From: Jeotgalibacillus soli
GTDB taxonomy: Bacteria; Bacillota; Bacilli; Bacillales; Jeotgalibacillaceae
Assembly: GCF_000829435.1 (NCBI RefSeq)
Contig: NZ_JXRP01000019.1
Coordinates: 372,001 to 436,000, forward strand
Length of the DNA: 64,000 nt
Reading direction: 5' to 3'
Notes under the pieces: model-generated
Told to the model about the DNA's origin: nothing
Database searches by the model: none
Seen by the model: the letters and a program-made list of their open reading frames with translations, nothing else
Shown: positions 40,195 through 49,217 of the stretch, one piece after another
Position numbering within the stretch: position 1 is the stretch's first letter
Layout: each line of letters begins with the position of its first letter
Translations under genes and position numbers: made by a program

Positions 40195-40731
40195 ATGCCA
40201 AGGAATAAAAAAATAAACGGAGAAAGTAGAAGAGAAGAGATTTTAAAAACATTAAAAGAATCCCAAAATCCCATTACAGGCAGCGAGCTTGCGCGCCAAA
40301 CAAATGTTAGCCGCCAGGTAATTGTAAGTGATATAACCTTATTAAAGGCGCGAGATGAACCGATCCTTGCCACCAGCCAAGGATATCTTTTTATGCCAGC
40401 AGGGCCACAAACTAAAATCAGCCGAACGATCGTGTGCCGCCACACGCCAGAGCAAAGTGAAACCGAAATGATGATCATTGTCGAAGCAGGAGCCTTAATA
40501 AAGAATGTTTCGATTGAACATCCGGTGTATGGGGATCTGACTGCATCTATGATGCTCTCTTCAAAAGAGGAGGTTCAATCATTTTTAAAGAAAATCTCTG
40601 ATACTGATGCTTCATTTTTATCAGAGCTAACTGGAGGGATTCACCTTCATGAAATCGTGGCAGATCAAGAAGAGACCATTCAAAGAATAGAGGATCGTTT
40701 ATTTAAAGAAGGGATTTTGATTCGTGACTAA
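40195..40731 (+). CDS. niaR: Nicotinate-responsive repressor NiaR
   Basis: A 178-residue regulator of NAD synthesis genes (YrxA/NiaR). An N-terminal HTH_11 domain ('RREEILKTLKESQNPITGSELARQTNVSRQVI'-type, residues ~8-60) is followed by a 3H domain with three conserved histidine stretches ('VCRHTPEQ', 'IEHPVYGDL', 'GGIHLHEI') that bind metal and nicotinate. The ATG at 40195 follows AGAGGTAGAGAG; an ATG seven codons upstream is possible. The NAD biosynthesis genes it usually accompanies are not in this window. Confidence 0.92.
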   Translation: MPRNKKINGESRREEILKTLKESQNPITGSELARQTNVSRQVIVSDITLLKARDEPILATSQGYLFMPAGPQTKISRTIVCRHTPEQSETEMMIIVEAGALIKNVSIEHPVYGDLTASMMLSSKEEVQSFLKKISDTDASFLSELTGGIHLHEIVADQEETIQRIEDRLFKEGILIRD

Positions 40732-40776
40732 AAAAAGCATTCGAACTCGCCACTTCGGCTACTTCGAATGCTTTTT
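40732..40776. terminator. Bidirectional terminator between niaR and pheA
   Basis: A 14-bp stem (aaaaagcattcgaa and its complement) enclosing a 17-base loop with a small inner hairpin, between convergent genes. Confidence 0.87.
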
Positions 40777-40795
40777 ACCTTACTAGATATAAAGT

Positions 40796-41653
40796 TTAAT
40801 TGGTTGGAACCGTATATTTATGATAGCTTCCAAGTAATTTTACAGTACAGCCTAGAGCTTCAAGCTCATCCACTGCGCCTTTCATCAGCACACCGTCCAT
40901 TGATTGCTCTACATCAATAATGAAAAAATAATTGCCAAGCCCTGTTTTTAAAGGGCGAGATTCAATTTTACTAAGGCTTAGCTGACGCCATGAAAAGGCT
41001 GAAAGCACTTGATGCAGAGCACCAGGTCGATCATCTGAAGGAAGTGTGATCATCAGTGTAGATTTATGAGACGTTTCTTCCAGCAACAGTATATCAGTTG
41101 CCTTATCTCGTGAAAGAACGGCAAAACGAGTATGATTAAAGTGAAAATCGTGAATATTTTCTTCAACCATTTTCAAACCATATTTCCCCGCAGCCATAGA
41201 GTTGCCGATTGCAGCAACGTTTTCCTCCGGATGCTCACTTACATAACGTGCTGCGGCAGAAGTAGAGGTTGACTGCTCTAACGAAATCCCGCGAAAACGA
41301 TAATAAAGATATTTGTGACACTGCGCTAATGCATGGGAATGTGACATAATTTTCGTCAGATTTTCCCAGTCATTTCCATTATGAGGATGTACCATTAAAT
41401 GCTGTTCAATTGGGGACACAAGTTCCGCCGTAATATGAACATCCACCTCATGAAATAAATAGTCCACTGTAATGGGCACAGATCCTTCCAACGCATTTTC
41501 CAAAGGCACTACCGTACGATCAACCTCACCTGTAGTCAATGCTTCAATGCAATCAGGGATTGTGGTAAAAGGGATTAATTGACCATTTTCAAAAGCCTTT
41601 TGCACTGCGTGGTGGGTAAAAGAGGCTTCCGGACCTAAGTATGCAATTTTCAT
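40796..41653 (-). CDS. pheA: Prephenate dehydratase
   Basis: Converts prephenate to phenylpyruvate in phenylalanine synthesis. The 285-residue product has the two-lobed catalytic domain ('YLGPEASFTHHAV', 'VVPLENALEGSVP', 'STSAAARYVSEHPEENVAAIGN') and a C-terminal ACT domain with the feedback-site motif 'LSKIESRPLKTGLGNYFF'. It is a separate dehydratase without a chorismate mutase domain, as is usual in Bacillus. It follows pheB by 29 bases. Confidence 0.96.
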   Translation of the reverse strand: MKIAYLGPEASFTHHAVQKAFENGQLIPFTTIPDCIEALTTGEVDRTVVPLENALEGSVPITVDYLFHEVDVHITAELVSPIEQHLMVHPHNGNDWENLTKIMSHSHALAQCHKYLYYRFRGISLEQSTSTSAAARYVSEHPEENVAAIGNSMAAGKYGLKMVEENIHDFHFNHTRFAVLSRDKATDILLLEETSHKSTLMITLPSDDRPGALHQVLSAFSWRQLSLSKIESRPLKTGLGNYFFIIDVEQSMDGVLMKGAVDELEALGCTVKLLGSYHKYTVPTN

Positions 41654-41682
41654 GATATCACCTTTCTGACCATGGCTCCTAT

Positions 41683-42138
41683 TTACGCACCAGAACCAAG
41701 TACTTCAACTTTCTCTACGAATTCCAATCGCTTTAACCGTGACATCATCTCATCCAGCGTGACACTCATATCCGTCACATTCAACGACAAGGTTACGTTC
41801 GCTCTCCCTTGTAGAGGAATCGTTTGATGTATGGTTAATATATTACATTGACATGTAGCCACAAGCCCAAGCAGCTGGGATAGGGTACCTGATCGATCTT
41901 CCAGATGGAAAAAGAGGGTGATAATTCTCTCCTTAACCACAGTATGAAAAGGGAAGACAGTGTCTCGATATTTATAAAAAGCACTTCGACTTAGGTCTAC
42001 CTGTCTCACTGCCTCCCAAACGGAATCAGCTTTTCCCCTTTCTAACAGCTCTTTTGCTTCAAGAGTTTTTTTCATGGCTTCAGGCAGAATATCCTCCCTT
42101 ACAAGGTAAAATTTTTCATCTAGATGATTCTTCGCCAC
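41683..42138 (-). CDS. pheB: ACT domain protein PheB
   Basis: A 151-residue protein with an N-terminal ~65-residue helical/HTH-like part ('[40 protein letters not shown]'-type) and a C-terminal ACT domain ('[20 protein letters not shown]'). Annotated in Bacillus as PheB; a chorismate mutase role was once suggested but not supported, so a regulatory role is more likely. The GTG at 42138 is chosen because GGGAGG precedes it. Gene order obg-pheB-pheA matches B. subtilis. Confidence 0.92.
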   Translation of the reverse strand: MAKNHLDEKFYLVREDILPEAMKKTLEAKELLERGKADSVWEAVRQVDLSRSAFYKYRDTVFPFHTVVKERIITLFFHLEDRSGTLSQLLGLVATCQCNILTIHQTIPLQGRANVTLSLNVTDMSVTLDEMMSRLKRLEFVEKVEVLGSGA

Positions 42139-42177
42139 CCTATTTCCTCCCATTTCCTTGGCCTAAAAACACTTTAA

Positions 42178-43467
42178 TTAGTCAATAAAGTCGAATTCAA
42201 ACTCAACAATTTTTACTGTATCTCCGTTCTCAGCACCGCGTTCTCTTAGTGCATCATCGATTCCCATTGCACGCAGCTGACGGGCAAAACGGCGAATCGA
42301 TTCTTCTCGACTGAAGTCCGTCATCTTAAACAGACGTTCAATTGAATCCCCTGTAATAACAAAGCTTCCATCAGATTCACGCGTAATTTCAAAATCTTCC
42401 TGAATACCTTCGTGTTTATAAAGTACACGATTAATGGTTTCATCCACTTGTACTTCATCAAGCGGGAATTCGGGTGTCTGTTCAATTAAATCAGCAACCG
42501 TGTAAACAAGATCTTTAAGACCCTGTCTTGAGATCGCAGAGATTGGAAACACCTGAATATCTTCTCCTACTTTTTCACGGAATGCTTTAAGATTTTCTTC
42601 TGCTTCTGGCATATCCATTTTATTCGCAACAACGACCTGCGGACGCTCAGTTAAACGTAAATTATACTCTTTTAATTCGTTATTAATGGTTACATAATCT
42701 TCGTATGGATCTCTTGCCTCAAGGGCAGACATGTCGATTACATGAATGATAACACGTGTACGTTCGATATGACGCAAGAATTGATGCCCTAGTCCCACTC
42801 CTGAGTGAGCTCCTTCAATAAGCCCGGGTAAATCGGCCATCACAAAGCTTCGACCATCCTCCGTCTCAACCATACCTAGATTCGGTACGATCGTTGTAAA
42901 ATGGTATTCAGCAATTTTGGGTTTTGCAGATGAAACAACTGAAAGCAGTGTCGATTTTCCTACGCTTGGAAATCCAACAAGCCCGACATCAGCCAAAAGC
43001 TTTAGCTCCATTACAACATCTCGTTCTTGACCTGGTTCACCTTTTTCGGAAAGTTCGGGAGCAGGATTCGCTGGTGTTGCAAATCTTGAATTACCACGTC
43101 CGCCACGTCCGCCTTTTGCGATCACTGACCGCTGTCCATGCTCTGTTAAATCAGCAATTACTTCACCGGTTGCATCATCCTTTACAACTGTTCCAGGTGG
43201 AACCTTTACAACCATATCCTGGGCACCGCGTCCATGCTGATTCTTAGTCATTCCGTTCTCGCCTTTAGGCGCTTTAAAATGACGCTGATAGCGAAAGTCC
43301 ATAAGTGTCCGCAAACCTTCGTCCACTACAAAGATGACATTCGCACCTTTTCCTCCGTCACCACCAGCAGGTCCGCCCATCGGTACATACTTTTCCCGGC
43401 GAAAAGCAACCATTCCGTCACCACCGTCGCCGCCTTTTACATAAATCTTGACCTGATCAACAAACAT
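42178..43467 (-). CDS. obg: Obg GTPase
   Basis: An essential GTPase of 50S ribosome maturation and the general stress response. The 429-residue product has the glycine-rich Obg fold (residues 1-158, '[20 protein letters not shown]'), the G domain (P-loop '[11 protein letters not shown]', '[10 protein letters not shown]', 'NKMDMPEAE') and the C-terminal OCT domain. It follows spo0B by 28 bases; in B. subtilis spo0B-obg are also one operon and both act in sporulation initiation. Confidence 0.98.
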   Translation of the reverse strand: MFVDQVKIYVKGGDGGDGMVAFRREKYVPMGGPAGGDGGKGANVIFVVDEGLRTLMDFRYQRHFKAPKGENGMTKNQHGRGAQDMVVKVPPGTVVKDDATGEVIADLTEHGQRSVIAKGGRGGRGNSRFATPANPAPELSEKGEPGQERDVVMELKLLADVGLVGFPSVGKSTLLSVVSSAKPKIAEYHFTTIVPNLGMVETEDGRSFVMADLPGLIEGAHSGVGLGHQFLRHIERTRVIIHVIDMSALEARDPYEDYVTINNELKEYNLRLTERPQVVVANKMDMPEAEENLKAFREKVGEDIQVFPISAISRQGLKDLVYTVADLIEQTPEFPLDEVQVDETINRVLYKHEGIQEDFEITRESDGSFVITGDSIERLFKMTDFSREESIRRFARQLRAMGIDDALRERGAENGDTVKIVEFEFDFID

Positions 43468-43494
43468 ATGTGATCCTCCTAATTTTCTCCGGCA

Positions 43495-44058
43495 TTACCG
43501 TGACACTGGAAACAGCTCGAACGACGCCTTTACAGCGAACTGTGTAGATGTTGAACCATACCAGGTTAATGCGGGTTCAACTCGCTTACAGTTAATGTCC
43601 TTCAGCCAGTTCTTTGGAGAGTCTTTAAGTTCTCCACCCTCGTATTCGATTGTCACGTGAAATGCGGATTGTTCTTGATCTATTTCCATTATAAAGTATA
43701 GCTCATTATCAACACCATCACACACCGATTGTTCAAGCTTGTCCACAACACCTTTTAACCATTCATAAAGCGTGGGGTCCATTTCTATCGGAAGCCGGCC
43801 GTCAGTTAGAACCTCAAACTTAACCATCAGACGGGCGCGTCTTACCCAATTGTAGGTTAAAAGCCATTCTGACAGATGGGGGACCCCGAGAGCGGAGAGC
43901 TGAGCTTCTTGACGCATTTCTATGACGATCTCCTCAATCACTTCTCTCGCACGTTCAACGTTGGCTAATTCCAGATTACCCTTGATAATTTGCAGCCGAT
44001 TCATCCAATCATGACGGCTATGCTGCAGCAAATCAAGCGCTCCAATTTTCTCCTTCAT
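43495..44058 (-). CDS. spo0B: Sporulation phosphotransferase Spo0B
   Basis: Passes phosphate from Spo0F to Spo0A in the sporulation phosphorelay. The 187-residue product has the N-terminal helical hairpin with the phosphorylated histidine in 'LLQHSRHDWMNRLQIIKGNLEL' and a degenerate ATPase-like C-terminal domain. A strong AGGAGG precedes the ATG. It lies between rpmA and obg, its invariant position in Bacillus. Confidence 0.94.
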   Translation of the reverse strand: MKEKIGALDLLQHSRHDWMNRLQIIKGNLELANVERAREVIEEIVIEMRQEAQLSALGVPHLSEWLLTYNWVRRARLMVKFEVLTDGRLPIEMDPTLYEWLKGVVDKLEQSVCDGVDNELYFIMEIDQEQSAFHVTIEYEGGELKDSPKNWLKDINCKRVEPALTWYGSTSTQFAVKASFELFPVSR

Positions 44059-44129
44059 CGAAATCCTCCTATCAAGGCTTCTTTATCATGTACATAAGTA
44101 TAGCAAAAAGGTAGAGGTTACGCCGAAAA

Positions 44130-44169
44130 AAAAGGAAACTCTAACCGAAAACGGCCAGAGTTTCCTTTT
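44130..44169 (-). terminator. Terminator after rpmA
   Basis: A 13-bp stem (aaaaggaaactct and its complement) with a 14-base loop and a T-run on the minus strand, directly after the rpmA stop; it separates the ribosomal operon from spo0B-obg. Confidence 0.85.
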
Positions 44170-44172
44170 GTC

Positions 44173-44463
44173 TTATGCTTCCTGTACTACAGGATACACG
44201 CTGACTTTTTTCTTATCACGGCCAAGACGCTCAAAGCGTACTACGCCGTCAGTTTTTGCGAATAGAGTATCATCTCCACCGCGACCAACGTTTGTACCAG
44301 GATAAATCTTAGTACCGCGTTGACGGTAAAGAATTGAACCACCGCTTACGAACTGACCATCCGCACGCTTAGCACCAAGGCGCTTAGAATGTGAATCACG
44401 TCCGTTTTTAGTAGAACCTACTCCCTTTTTCGATGCGAAAAATTGAAGATCTAATCTTAACAT
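44173..44463 (-). CDS. rpmA: 50S ribosomal protein L27
   Basis: A 96-residue ribosomal protein near the peptidyl transferase centre. It starts '[21 protein letters not shown]'-like sequence: the N-terminal nine residues ([10 protein letters not shown]) are the Firmicutes-specific extension removed by the Prp protease, which is encoded directly upstream. GGAGGTGG precedes the ATG at 44463; the frame opens five codons earlier. It ends the rplU-prp-rpmA operon. Confidence 0.97.
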   Translation of the reverse strand: MLRLDLQFFASKKGVGSTKNGRDSHSKRLGAKRADGQFVSGGSILYRQRGTKIYPGTNVGRGGDDTLFAKTDGVVRFERLGRDKKKVSVYPVVQEA

Positions 44464-44479
44464 ATATTCCACCTCCAAC

Positions 44480-44812
44480 TTATTTGAAAGTTATTTTAAT
44501 GTGCTGCCCATATTCACGTTCAATTGTTTGCAACGATACGACCATTCCTTGGAGCAATAGCTGAACTCGCTCGTAATCGGCAGGTTCAATGCTTTCTGGA
44601 AGATCGATCCGTAAAAAACCTCCATTGGATCCCTGATCTATAATGGGTTCAATCGAAGTTAACGCGAAAATCGCATTAACAGCACCAAACGATACGGCAG
44701 AAGCTCCGGCACAAACCAAATCTTTTCCGTGCTCATCATAATCAGCATGTCCATCCATTTGAAAAGCTAGTATACGATCGTCACGGTCTCGTTCTATGAT
44801 CACTTGTATCAT
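44480..44812 (-). CDS. prp: Ribosomal-processing cysteine protease Prp (YsxB)
   Basis: A 110-residue cysteine protease that removes the N-terminal extension of L27. The catalytic pair is visible as the histidine in '[13 protein letters not shown]' and the cysteine in '[13 protein letters not shown]'. It sits between rplU and rpmA, as is standard in Firmicutes. GGGGAAT precedes the ATG at 44812. Confidence 0.95.
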   Translation of the reverse strand: MIQVIIERDRDDRILAFQMDGHADYDEHGKDLVCAGASAVSFGAVNAIFALTSIEPIIDQGSNGGFLRIDLPESIEPADYERVQLLLQGMVVSLQTIEREYGQHIKITFK

Positions 44813-44823
44813 ATTCCCCAACC

Positions 44824-45132
44824 TTACGCGTTGATTTTGCCAATCACAACTTTCGTGTATGGTTGACGATGACCTAGCTTACGGTGTTGGTTTTTCTTTG
44901 CTTTGTATTTGAAAACAGTGATCTTTTTAGCACGGCCTTGTTTTTCAACAGTACCAGTAACGGTAGCGCCTTCCACCAATGGGCTTCCAACTTTAACGTC
45001 ACTTCCGCCTACGAAAAGAACTTTTTCAAATGTAACATCAGCACCTGCTTCTACATCCAATTTCTCGATATAAACAACTTGACCTTCAGTTACTTTAATT
45101 TGCTTGCCGCCAGTTTCAATAATTGCGTACAT
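44824..45132 (-). CDS. rplU: 50S ribosomal protein L21
   Basis: A 102-residue ribosomal protein with the typical start '[18 protein letters not shown]' and end '[13 protein letters not shown]'. It is first in the rplU-prp-rpmA operon and is preceded by a structured leader. AAGGAGGTG stands 7-8 bases before the ATG. Confidence 0.98.
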   Translation of the reverse strand: MYAIIETGGKQIKVTEGQVVYIEKLDVEAGADVTFEKVLFVGGSDVKVGSPLVEGATVTGTVEKQGRAKKITVFKYKAKKNQHRKLGHRQPYTKVVIGKINA

Positions 45133-45149
45133 TCCTATTGCACCTCCTT

Positions 45150-45240
45150 ATTCACTCAGACTCGCCATCTAACCAGGTGGCTTTTCGGCTCTTAAACCTG
45201 TAATGTGCGGTTGTAGCACGGGTGCTACAAACAACATTAA
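45150..45240 (-). ncRNA. L21 leader (ribosomal protein autoregulatory 5' UTR)
   Basis: The 5' UTR of rplU holds a perfect 9-bp hairpin (TTGTAGCAC/GTGCTACAA, 45211-45230) followed by 'GAGCCGAAAAGCCACCTGGTTAGATGGC', which folds into a second stem (GCCACC/GATGGC-like). Position and layout match the L21 leader family of Firmicutes, thought to bind L21 and repress its own operon. Assignment is by position and fold, not a model search. Confidence 0.72.
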
Positions 45241-45241
45241 A

Positions 45242-45271
45242 ATTTTAACACAAATCAAAAGGCTGAGTCAA
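45242..45271 (-). promoter_or_regulatory. Sigma-A promoter of the rplU operon
   Basis: Minus strand -35 TTGACT and -10 TAAAAT with an 18-base spacer, immediately before the L21 leader. Confidence 0.78.
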
Positions 45272-45305
45272 TGTAATTATTACCTAACTTTTTTCTAAAT
45301 GATAA

Positions 45306-46733
45306 TCAGAGTCGTAATATGTGATAAAAAGGATGTTGATGACCAGCAGATACCCATTCAATTGAGGTACCCATTTGATTTTCAATATGCGCTTGAAACT
45401 GCCCGCCTTCACCCCTGAACATATCCATCACATCTTTTGTCGCTTCTATTTGTATACAGTCACGGATGGAACGCCTATGCTCAAACAGCTCTCGTTCCAA
45501 ACGAAAGGCCAGTGTCTCAGCGGATGCAACCAGGCCCTTCCCATCACAAACCGGACAACGTACAAAAAGACTTTCTTCAAGAGAAGGTCTTGTTTTCTTT
45601 CTTGTAAGCTGCAGCAGACTTAACGAAGTAAAACCGACAACTTCGACATGCTTATGATCATGCTGGCACAATCTTTTCATCATATTTTCAATAAACTGCT
45701 GATCTTGACTACTAGACATATTAATAAAATCAACAATAATGATCCCGCTAATATCTCGAAGCTTCAGCTGTCTTGCTATTTCTTTTCCTGCAGCCTCATT
45801 AATCTTTCTTATTGACTGCCGAACCTGCCCTTGCTTGGCAAGCTTTCCAGAGTTCACATCAATTACTGTTAATGCCTCTGTTGCCTCAATCACAATAGAA
45901 ATACCGCCGTTAAGCCAAACAACATTTTTTGTTGCTTTTTCTTCAATACCAGAAAATCCATTTCTTGAGAATATATCTGTATCGGCATGCTCGAAATCTA
46001 CTTGCCAATCAAGCTCCTCTCGATTCGATAGAAATGTTTGAATCTCTTCTTTGATAGTCTGCTCATCCGTAAGAATCAGTCCTGAACGCTCTTTTTCCAT
46101 TAGTGTATACAAACTCTTGACAAACGGATCAAGCACTTCAACGGGTGATGGAGCCTTTTTTTTGATTAGCGCCTGCTGCCAGCCTGTCACCGTTCTTCTA
46201 AGGCTCTCTAATTCCTCCTGGAGCTTCTCAAGAGACTTCTCTTTTGCTTCAGTTCGTAATAACAAGCCTTCCTGTTCCTTTAGGATCAGATTCCCCCAAT
46301 CCTTTAGTTCATTTCTTTTAGCACTTTCCAAGATTTTTTTTGAGACCGTTACAATACGTCCAAATGGAAAATAGACGAGGCTTCTACTACCACACTCAAG
46401 GTTTGCTGTCAGCACAGCTCCTTTCATAGAAGACTCGTCCTTTTTCACCTGCACAAGAATTCTCTGCCCTTGATGAAGCAAAGATTGGATGGATTGTACT
46501 GTTTGATGGCTAGGTACGTCTTTAAATGAAAGAAATCCATTTTTCCCTTTATCAAAGGATACGAATGCAGCATTTAGCGATGGTTTAATACTCTCTACAA
46601 CCCCCACATAAACATTGCCGACCTTTGAATGCTCAGCGGGTTGGTGAACCTCCAAACGAGAGACTACGTTATCCTCTGCTAATAGCCACCTTTTTTCACG
46701 TCCTCTTGCATTTATTATTATTTTTTTCATCAT
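45306..46733 (-). CDS. rng: Ribonuclease G (RNase E/G family)
   Basis: An endoribonuclease of the RNase E/G family, 475 residues from the ATG at 46733. It has the N-terminal S1 domain ('VYVGVVESIKPSLNAAFVSFDKGKNGFL'-type), the two metal-binding aspartates in 'TVIDVNSGKL' and 'IIIVDFINM' and the zinc-link cysteines in 'RCPVCDGKG'. AAAGGTGA precedes the start. B. subtilis lacks this enzyme, but several other Bacillaceae carry it at this site between spoIVFB and rplU. It lies 50 bases downstream of spoIVFB. Confidence 0.93.
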   Translation of the reverse strand: MMKKIIINARGREKRWLLAEDNVVSRLEVHQPAEHSKVGNVYVGVVESIKPSLNAAFVSFDKGKNGFLSFKDVPSHQTVQSIQSLLHQGQRILVQVKKDESSMKGAVLTANLECGSRSLVYFPFGRIVTVSKKILESAKRNELKDWGNLILKEQEGLLLRTEAKEKSLEKLQEELESLRRTVTGWQQALIKKKAPSPVEVLDPFVKSLYTLMEKERSGLILTDEQTIKEEIQTFLSNREELDWQVDFEHADTDIFSRNGFSGIEEKATKNVVWLNGGISIVIEATEALTVIDVNSGKLAKQGQVRQSIRKINEAAGKEIARQLKLRDISGIIIVDFINMSSSQDQQFIENMMKRLCQHDHKHVEVVGFTSLSLLQLTRKKTRPSLEESLFVRCPVCDGKGLVASAETLAFRLERELFEHRRSIRDCIQIEATKDVMDMFRGEGGQFQAHIENQMGTSIEWVSAGHQHPFYHILRL

Positions 46734-46783
46734 GGTTACGTTCACCTTTTCTATACAATCTGCTTCTATGTAGTATACCATGA

Positions 46784-47629
46784 TTAATTTTGCAATAAGG
46801 TAATGACCGGCTTTTGTCGCCAGCCTTTTTTAAAGAAACCCTGCAAGGCGAGCTGGTCCGTTAACACACCAACCGTTTTTTCTTGCTGCTTTATAACAAT
46901 TATGATAGAAGATCCTTTTTTTATCTTTTTTAACACCTCATAAAGGGCGTCGTGGCTATTGACCGTAAGGGTGATGACATCATCATGCTGCTTTTTCATC
47001 TTCCAACGCTCCAGCCAAAACTGCTCCTGAAGGATAAATCGCGTTTTCCACTGTACATAACAAGATAGAGCTACGTAACTCAGGACAAACATGAACTGAA
47101 GGTTAAATGTAAACCACACCGTCATCACGAAAAAGGAAACAGCCAGTCCCATTGCACTAATCAACAGCACTTGCTCCATCGCAGAAAGAAAAGGAAGAAA
47201 CTTCCCAAATAAAAGAAAGATACATCGACCTCCATCGAGCGGCCATAATGGCAATAGGTTAAAAAGCAGCAGCTGAATATTCAAATGCATCAGCAGCGGA
47301 TAATAAATCCACTCTTTTAAAAATAAAAAAGCGATCATTCCCATCACAAGATGCTGGAACGGACCAGCTAATGTGACAATCAACTCTTCTCTAAAAGGCC
47401 GATCAAGACACTCTTCAAACTCCAGCTTTCCGCCAAAGGGGAGAAGTGTGACAGAACGAAATTTCCATCCAAACAACCTTGCCGCAGCAGCATGTCCTGC
47501 TTCATGAAGAATAATAAGGGAAAACAATATAAAAAAAGGAAGGAATTGACCTGTCAAAAACGATACACCAGCAAGGCCCCATGTAAGTGGATGGATACGG
47601 AGCGATACAAATCTTTTACTCATCATCAA
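46784..47629 (-). CDS. spoIVFB: Sigma-K processing protease SpoIVFB (site-2 protease)
   Basis: An intramembrane metalloprotease that cleaves pro-sigma-K in the mother cell. The ~280-residue product has the zinc motif 'LHEAGHAAAARLFG' in the second helix, the third ligand in 'PLWPLDGGRC', six membrane segments, and a C-terminal CBS-like domain ('VGVLTDQLALQGFF'). It overlaps the spoIVFA end by 14 bases with no own ribosome binding site, so it is translationally coupled; the ATG at 47626 is an equal choice. Confidence 0.94.
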   Translation of the reverse strand: MMMSKRFVSLRIHPLTWGLAGVSFLTGQFLPFFILFSLIILHEAGHAAAARLFGWKFRSVTLLPFGGKLEFEECLDRPFREELIVTLAGPFQHLVMGMIAFLFLKEWIYYPLLMHLNIQLLLFNLLPLWPLDGGRCIFLLFGKFLPFLSAMEQVLLISAMGLAVSFFVMTVWFTFNLQFMFVLSYVALSCYVQWKTRFILQEQFWLERWKMKKQHDDVITLTVNSHDALYEVLKKIKKGSSIIIVIKQQEKTVGVLTDQLALQGFFKKGWRQKPVITLLQN

Positions 47630-48293
47630 CTAAGAATAAATAAGAAGGATCTAAAAAGCCCGTCTCATCTTGAATCGAAAAATAAAATCCTTCATTTTCC
47701 TTCACATACCCAATGTTTTCTCCCCGCTCTACATAATCAAAGGTACGCAACGATCCCAGGGTTACATTTCGATAATAGGACTGTCTTTGATCTGGGTGTT
47801 GAATGATCACCGTTTCACCGTTTTGTCTTTCACCTACAAAAAGAACAATTCCTGCTTCTGCTGCAACGATATTTTCACCTTTTACTGCTGTGACAAGGAG
47901 CTCGTCCCCATGACGTGTAATTTTTGAAGACACCGTTGATGAAACAGGTAAAGCGTACATCCCCCCTTCCTCAGCTGTGATATTGCTAATACCGCTCTCT
48001 GAGGCGGGAATCTTAAATCCTACATATCCCCCCCACTCCTCGTAAAGCCAAGCAAAAGGCAAAGAATCATTCATTAGATTTCCAAGATCAGCTTTTATCG
48101 GTTCAGGCATCGGGATTTTTTGCTGCTGAATCCCGATGGTTGTAAAAACAATCAACAGTGCTACGATCGACTTAACGACCAATTTTTGAAACAAGGAAGG
48201 ATGCTGGTCAACTGGTGAAGCTGAAATTCTTCTACTTGATCTTTTGGCTCGTCGAGAACGAGAATGCTGCTTTAATAAAGATGGATGTCTCAC
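47616..48293 (-). CDS. spoIVFA: SpoIVFA, regulator of SpoIVFB
   Basis: A membrane-anchored M23-like protein that holds SpoIVFB inactive until cleaved by SpoIVB. The 225-residue product has a basic N-terminus, one transmembrane segment near residues 38-56 ('VVKSIVALLIVFTTIGIQ') and a LytM-type domain (residues ~115-215: 'AAEAGIVLFVGERQNGETVIIQHPDQRQSYYRNV'-type) without the usual metal ligands HxxxD and HxH, as expected for SpoIVFA. It starts the spoIVFA-spoIVFB operon. Confidence 0.92.
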   Translation of the reverse strand: MRHPSLLKQHSRSRRAKRSSRRISASPVDQHPSLFQKLVVKSIVALLIVFTTIGIQQQKIPMPEPIKADLGNLMNDSLPFAWLYEEWGGYVGFKIPASESGISNITAEEGGMYALPVSSTVSSKITRHGDELLVTAVKGENIVAAEAGIVLFVGERQNGETVIIQHPDQRQSYYRNVTLGSLRTFDYVERGENIGYVKENEGFYFSIQDETGFLDPSYLFLVDDE

Positions 48294-48361
48294 AGGCTCA
48301 CTCCTTTTTCAATAAACCTCCTTTTACTCTATGATTAAAAAAGTCGGGGTATGAATACACA

Positions 48362-48406
48362 AAAGGACTTATTGCTGCGCAGTGATAGCGCAGCAATAAG
48401 TCCTTT
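48362..48406 (-). terminator. Terminator after minD
   Basis: A 19-bp perfect stem (arms 48362-48380 and 48388-48406) with a 7-base loop, 10 bases past the minD stop and followed by TTTTG on the minus strand. It ends the mreBCD-minCD operon. Confidence 0.92.
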
Positions 48407-48415
48407 ATAGATGAA

Positions 48416-49216
48416 TTATTTTTTACCGAAGAAACCAATCAGCTTTTGCATTACACTTTTCTTATCTGGTGTAAGTGACATCAGAGGAATGGATTCTCCT
48501 AAAATACGCTTGGCAATATTACGATAGGCAATGGAAGCTTTATTATCAGGATTCAGCGCGATCGGTTCGCCTTTGTTAGAAGCTGTAATAACCTGATCAT
48601 CATCTATTACAATTCCTAGTAAATCAATAGATAAGTGCGTTGTAACTTCATCAATATCCAGCATATCACCTGATTCCATCATATGGTTTCGAATACGATT
48701 GATAATAAGCATTGGCGGCTCGATAGCCTCTTTTTCTAGTAGACCAACAATACGGTCAGCATCTCGTACAGCTGATTTTTCTGGCGTGGTTACGACAATG
48801 GCTTTATTAGCACCCGCGATTGCATTTTTGTATCCCTGTTCAATACCTGCAGGACAATCGATTAAGATATAATCATAGTCCTGTTTAAGCTGCTCAACAA
48901 GCTCTTTCATTTGCTTCGGTTCTACTGCCGATTTATCACTTGTTTGTGCTGCTGGCAATAAATACAGCAAATCATCAAAGCGTTTATCTTTTACTAGCGC
49001 CTGCTGGATTTTACATCTTCCTTCTACTACATCTACAAGATCGTAGATGATACGGTTTTCAAGACCAAGTACAACATCCAAATTTCTCAAACCGATATCA
49101 GTATCGATTAAACAAACTTTTTTCCCCTGCATTGCAAGAGCAGTACCTAAATTTGCAGTTGTTGTGGTTTTCCCTACTCCACCTTTTCCGGAGGTAATGA
49201 CAATGGCATCGCCCAT
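48416..49216 (-). CDS. minD: Septum-site determining ATPase MinD
   Basis: A ParA/MinD-family ATPase that recruits MinC to the membrane to block polar division. The 266-residue product has the deviant Walker A 'SGKGGVGKTTTTANLG', 'LIDTDIGLRNLD', 'DYILIDCPAGIE' and a C-terminal amphipathic helix ('VMQKLIGFFGKK') that binds membrane. The ATG at 49216 follows GGGGGAAGG; the frame opens six codons earlier. It is adjacent to minC. Confidence 0.97.
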   Translation of the reverse strand: MGDAIVITSGKGGVGKTTTTANLGTALAMQGKKVCLIDTDIGLRNLDVVLGLENRIIYDLVDVVEGRCKIQQALVKDKRFDDLLYLLPAAQTSDKSAVEPKQMKELVEQLKQDYDYILIDCPAGIEQGYKNAIAGANKAIVVTTPEKSAVRDADRIVGLLEKEAIEPPMLIINRIRNHMMESGDMLDIDEVTTHLSIDLLGIVIDDDQVITASNKGEPIALNPDNKASIAYRNIAKRILGESIPLMSLTPDKKSVMQKLIGFFGKK

Positions 49217-49217
49217 C

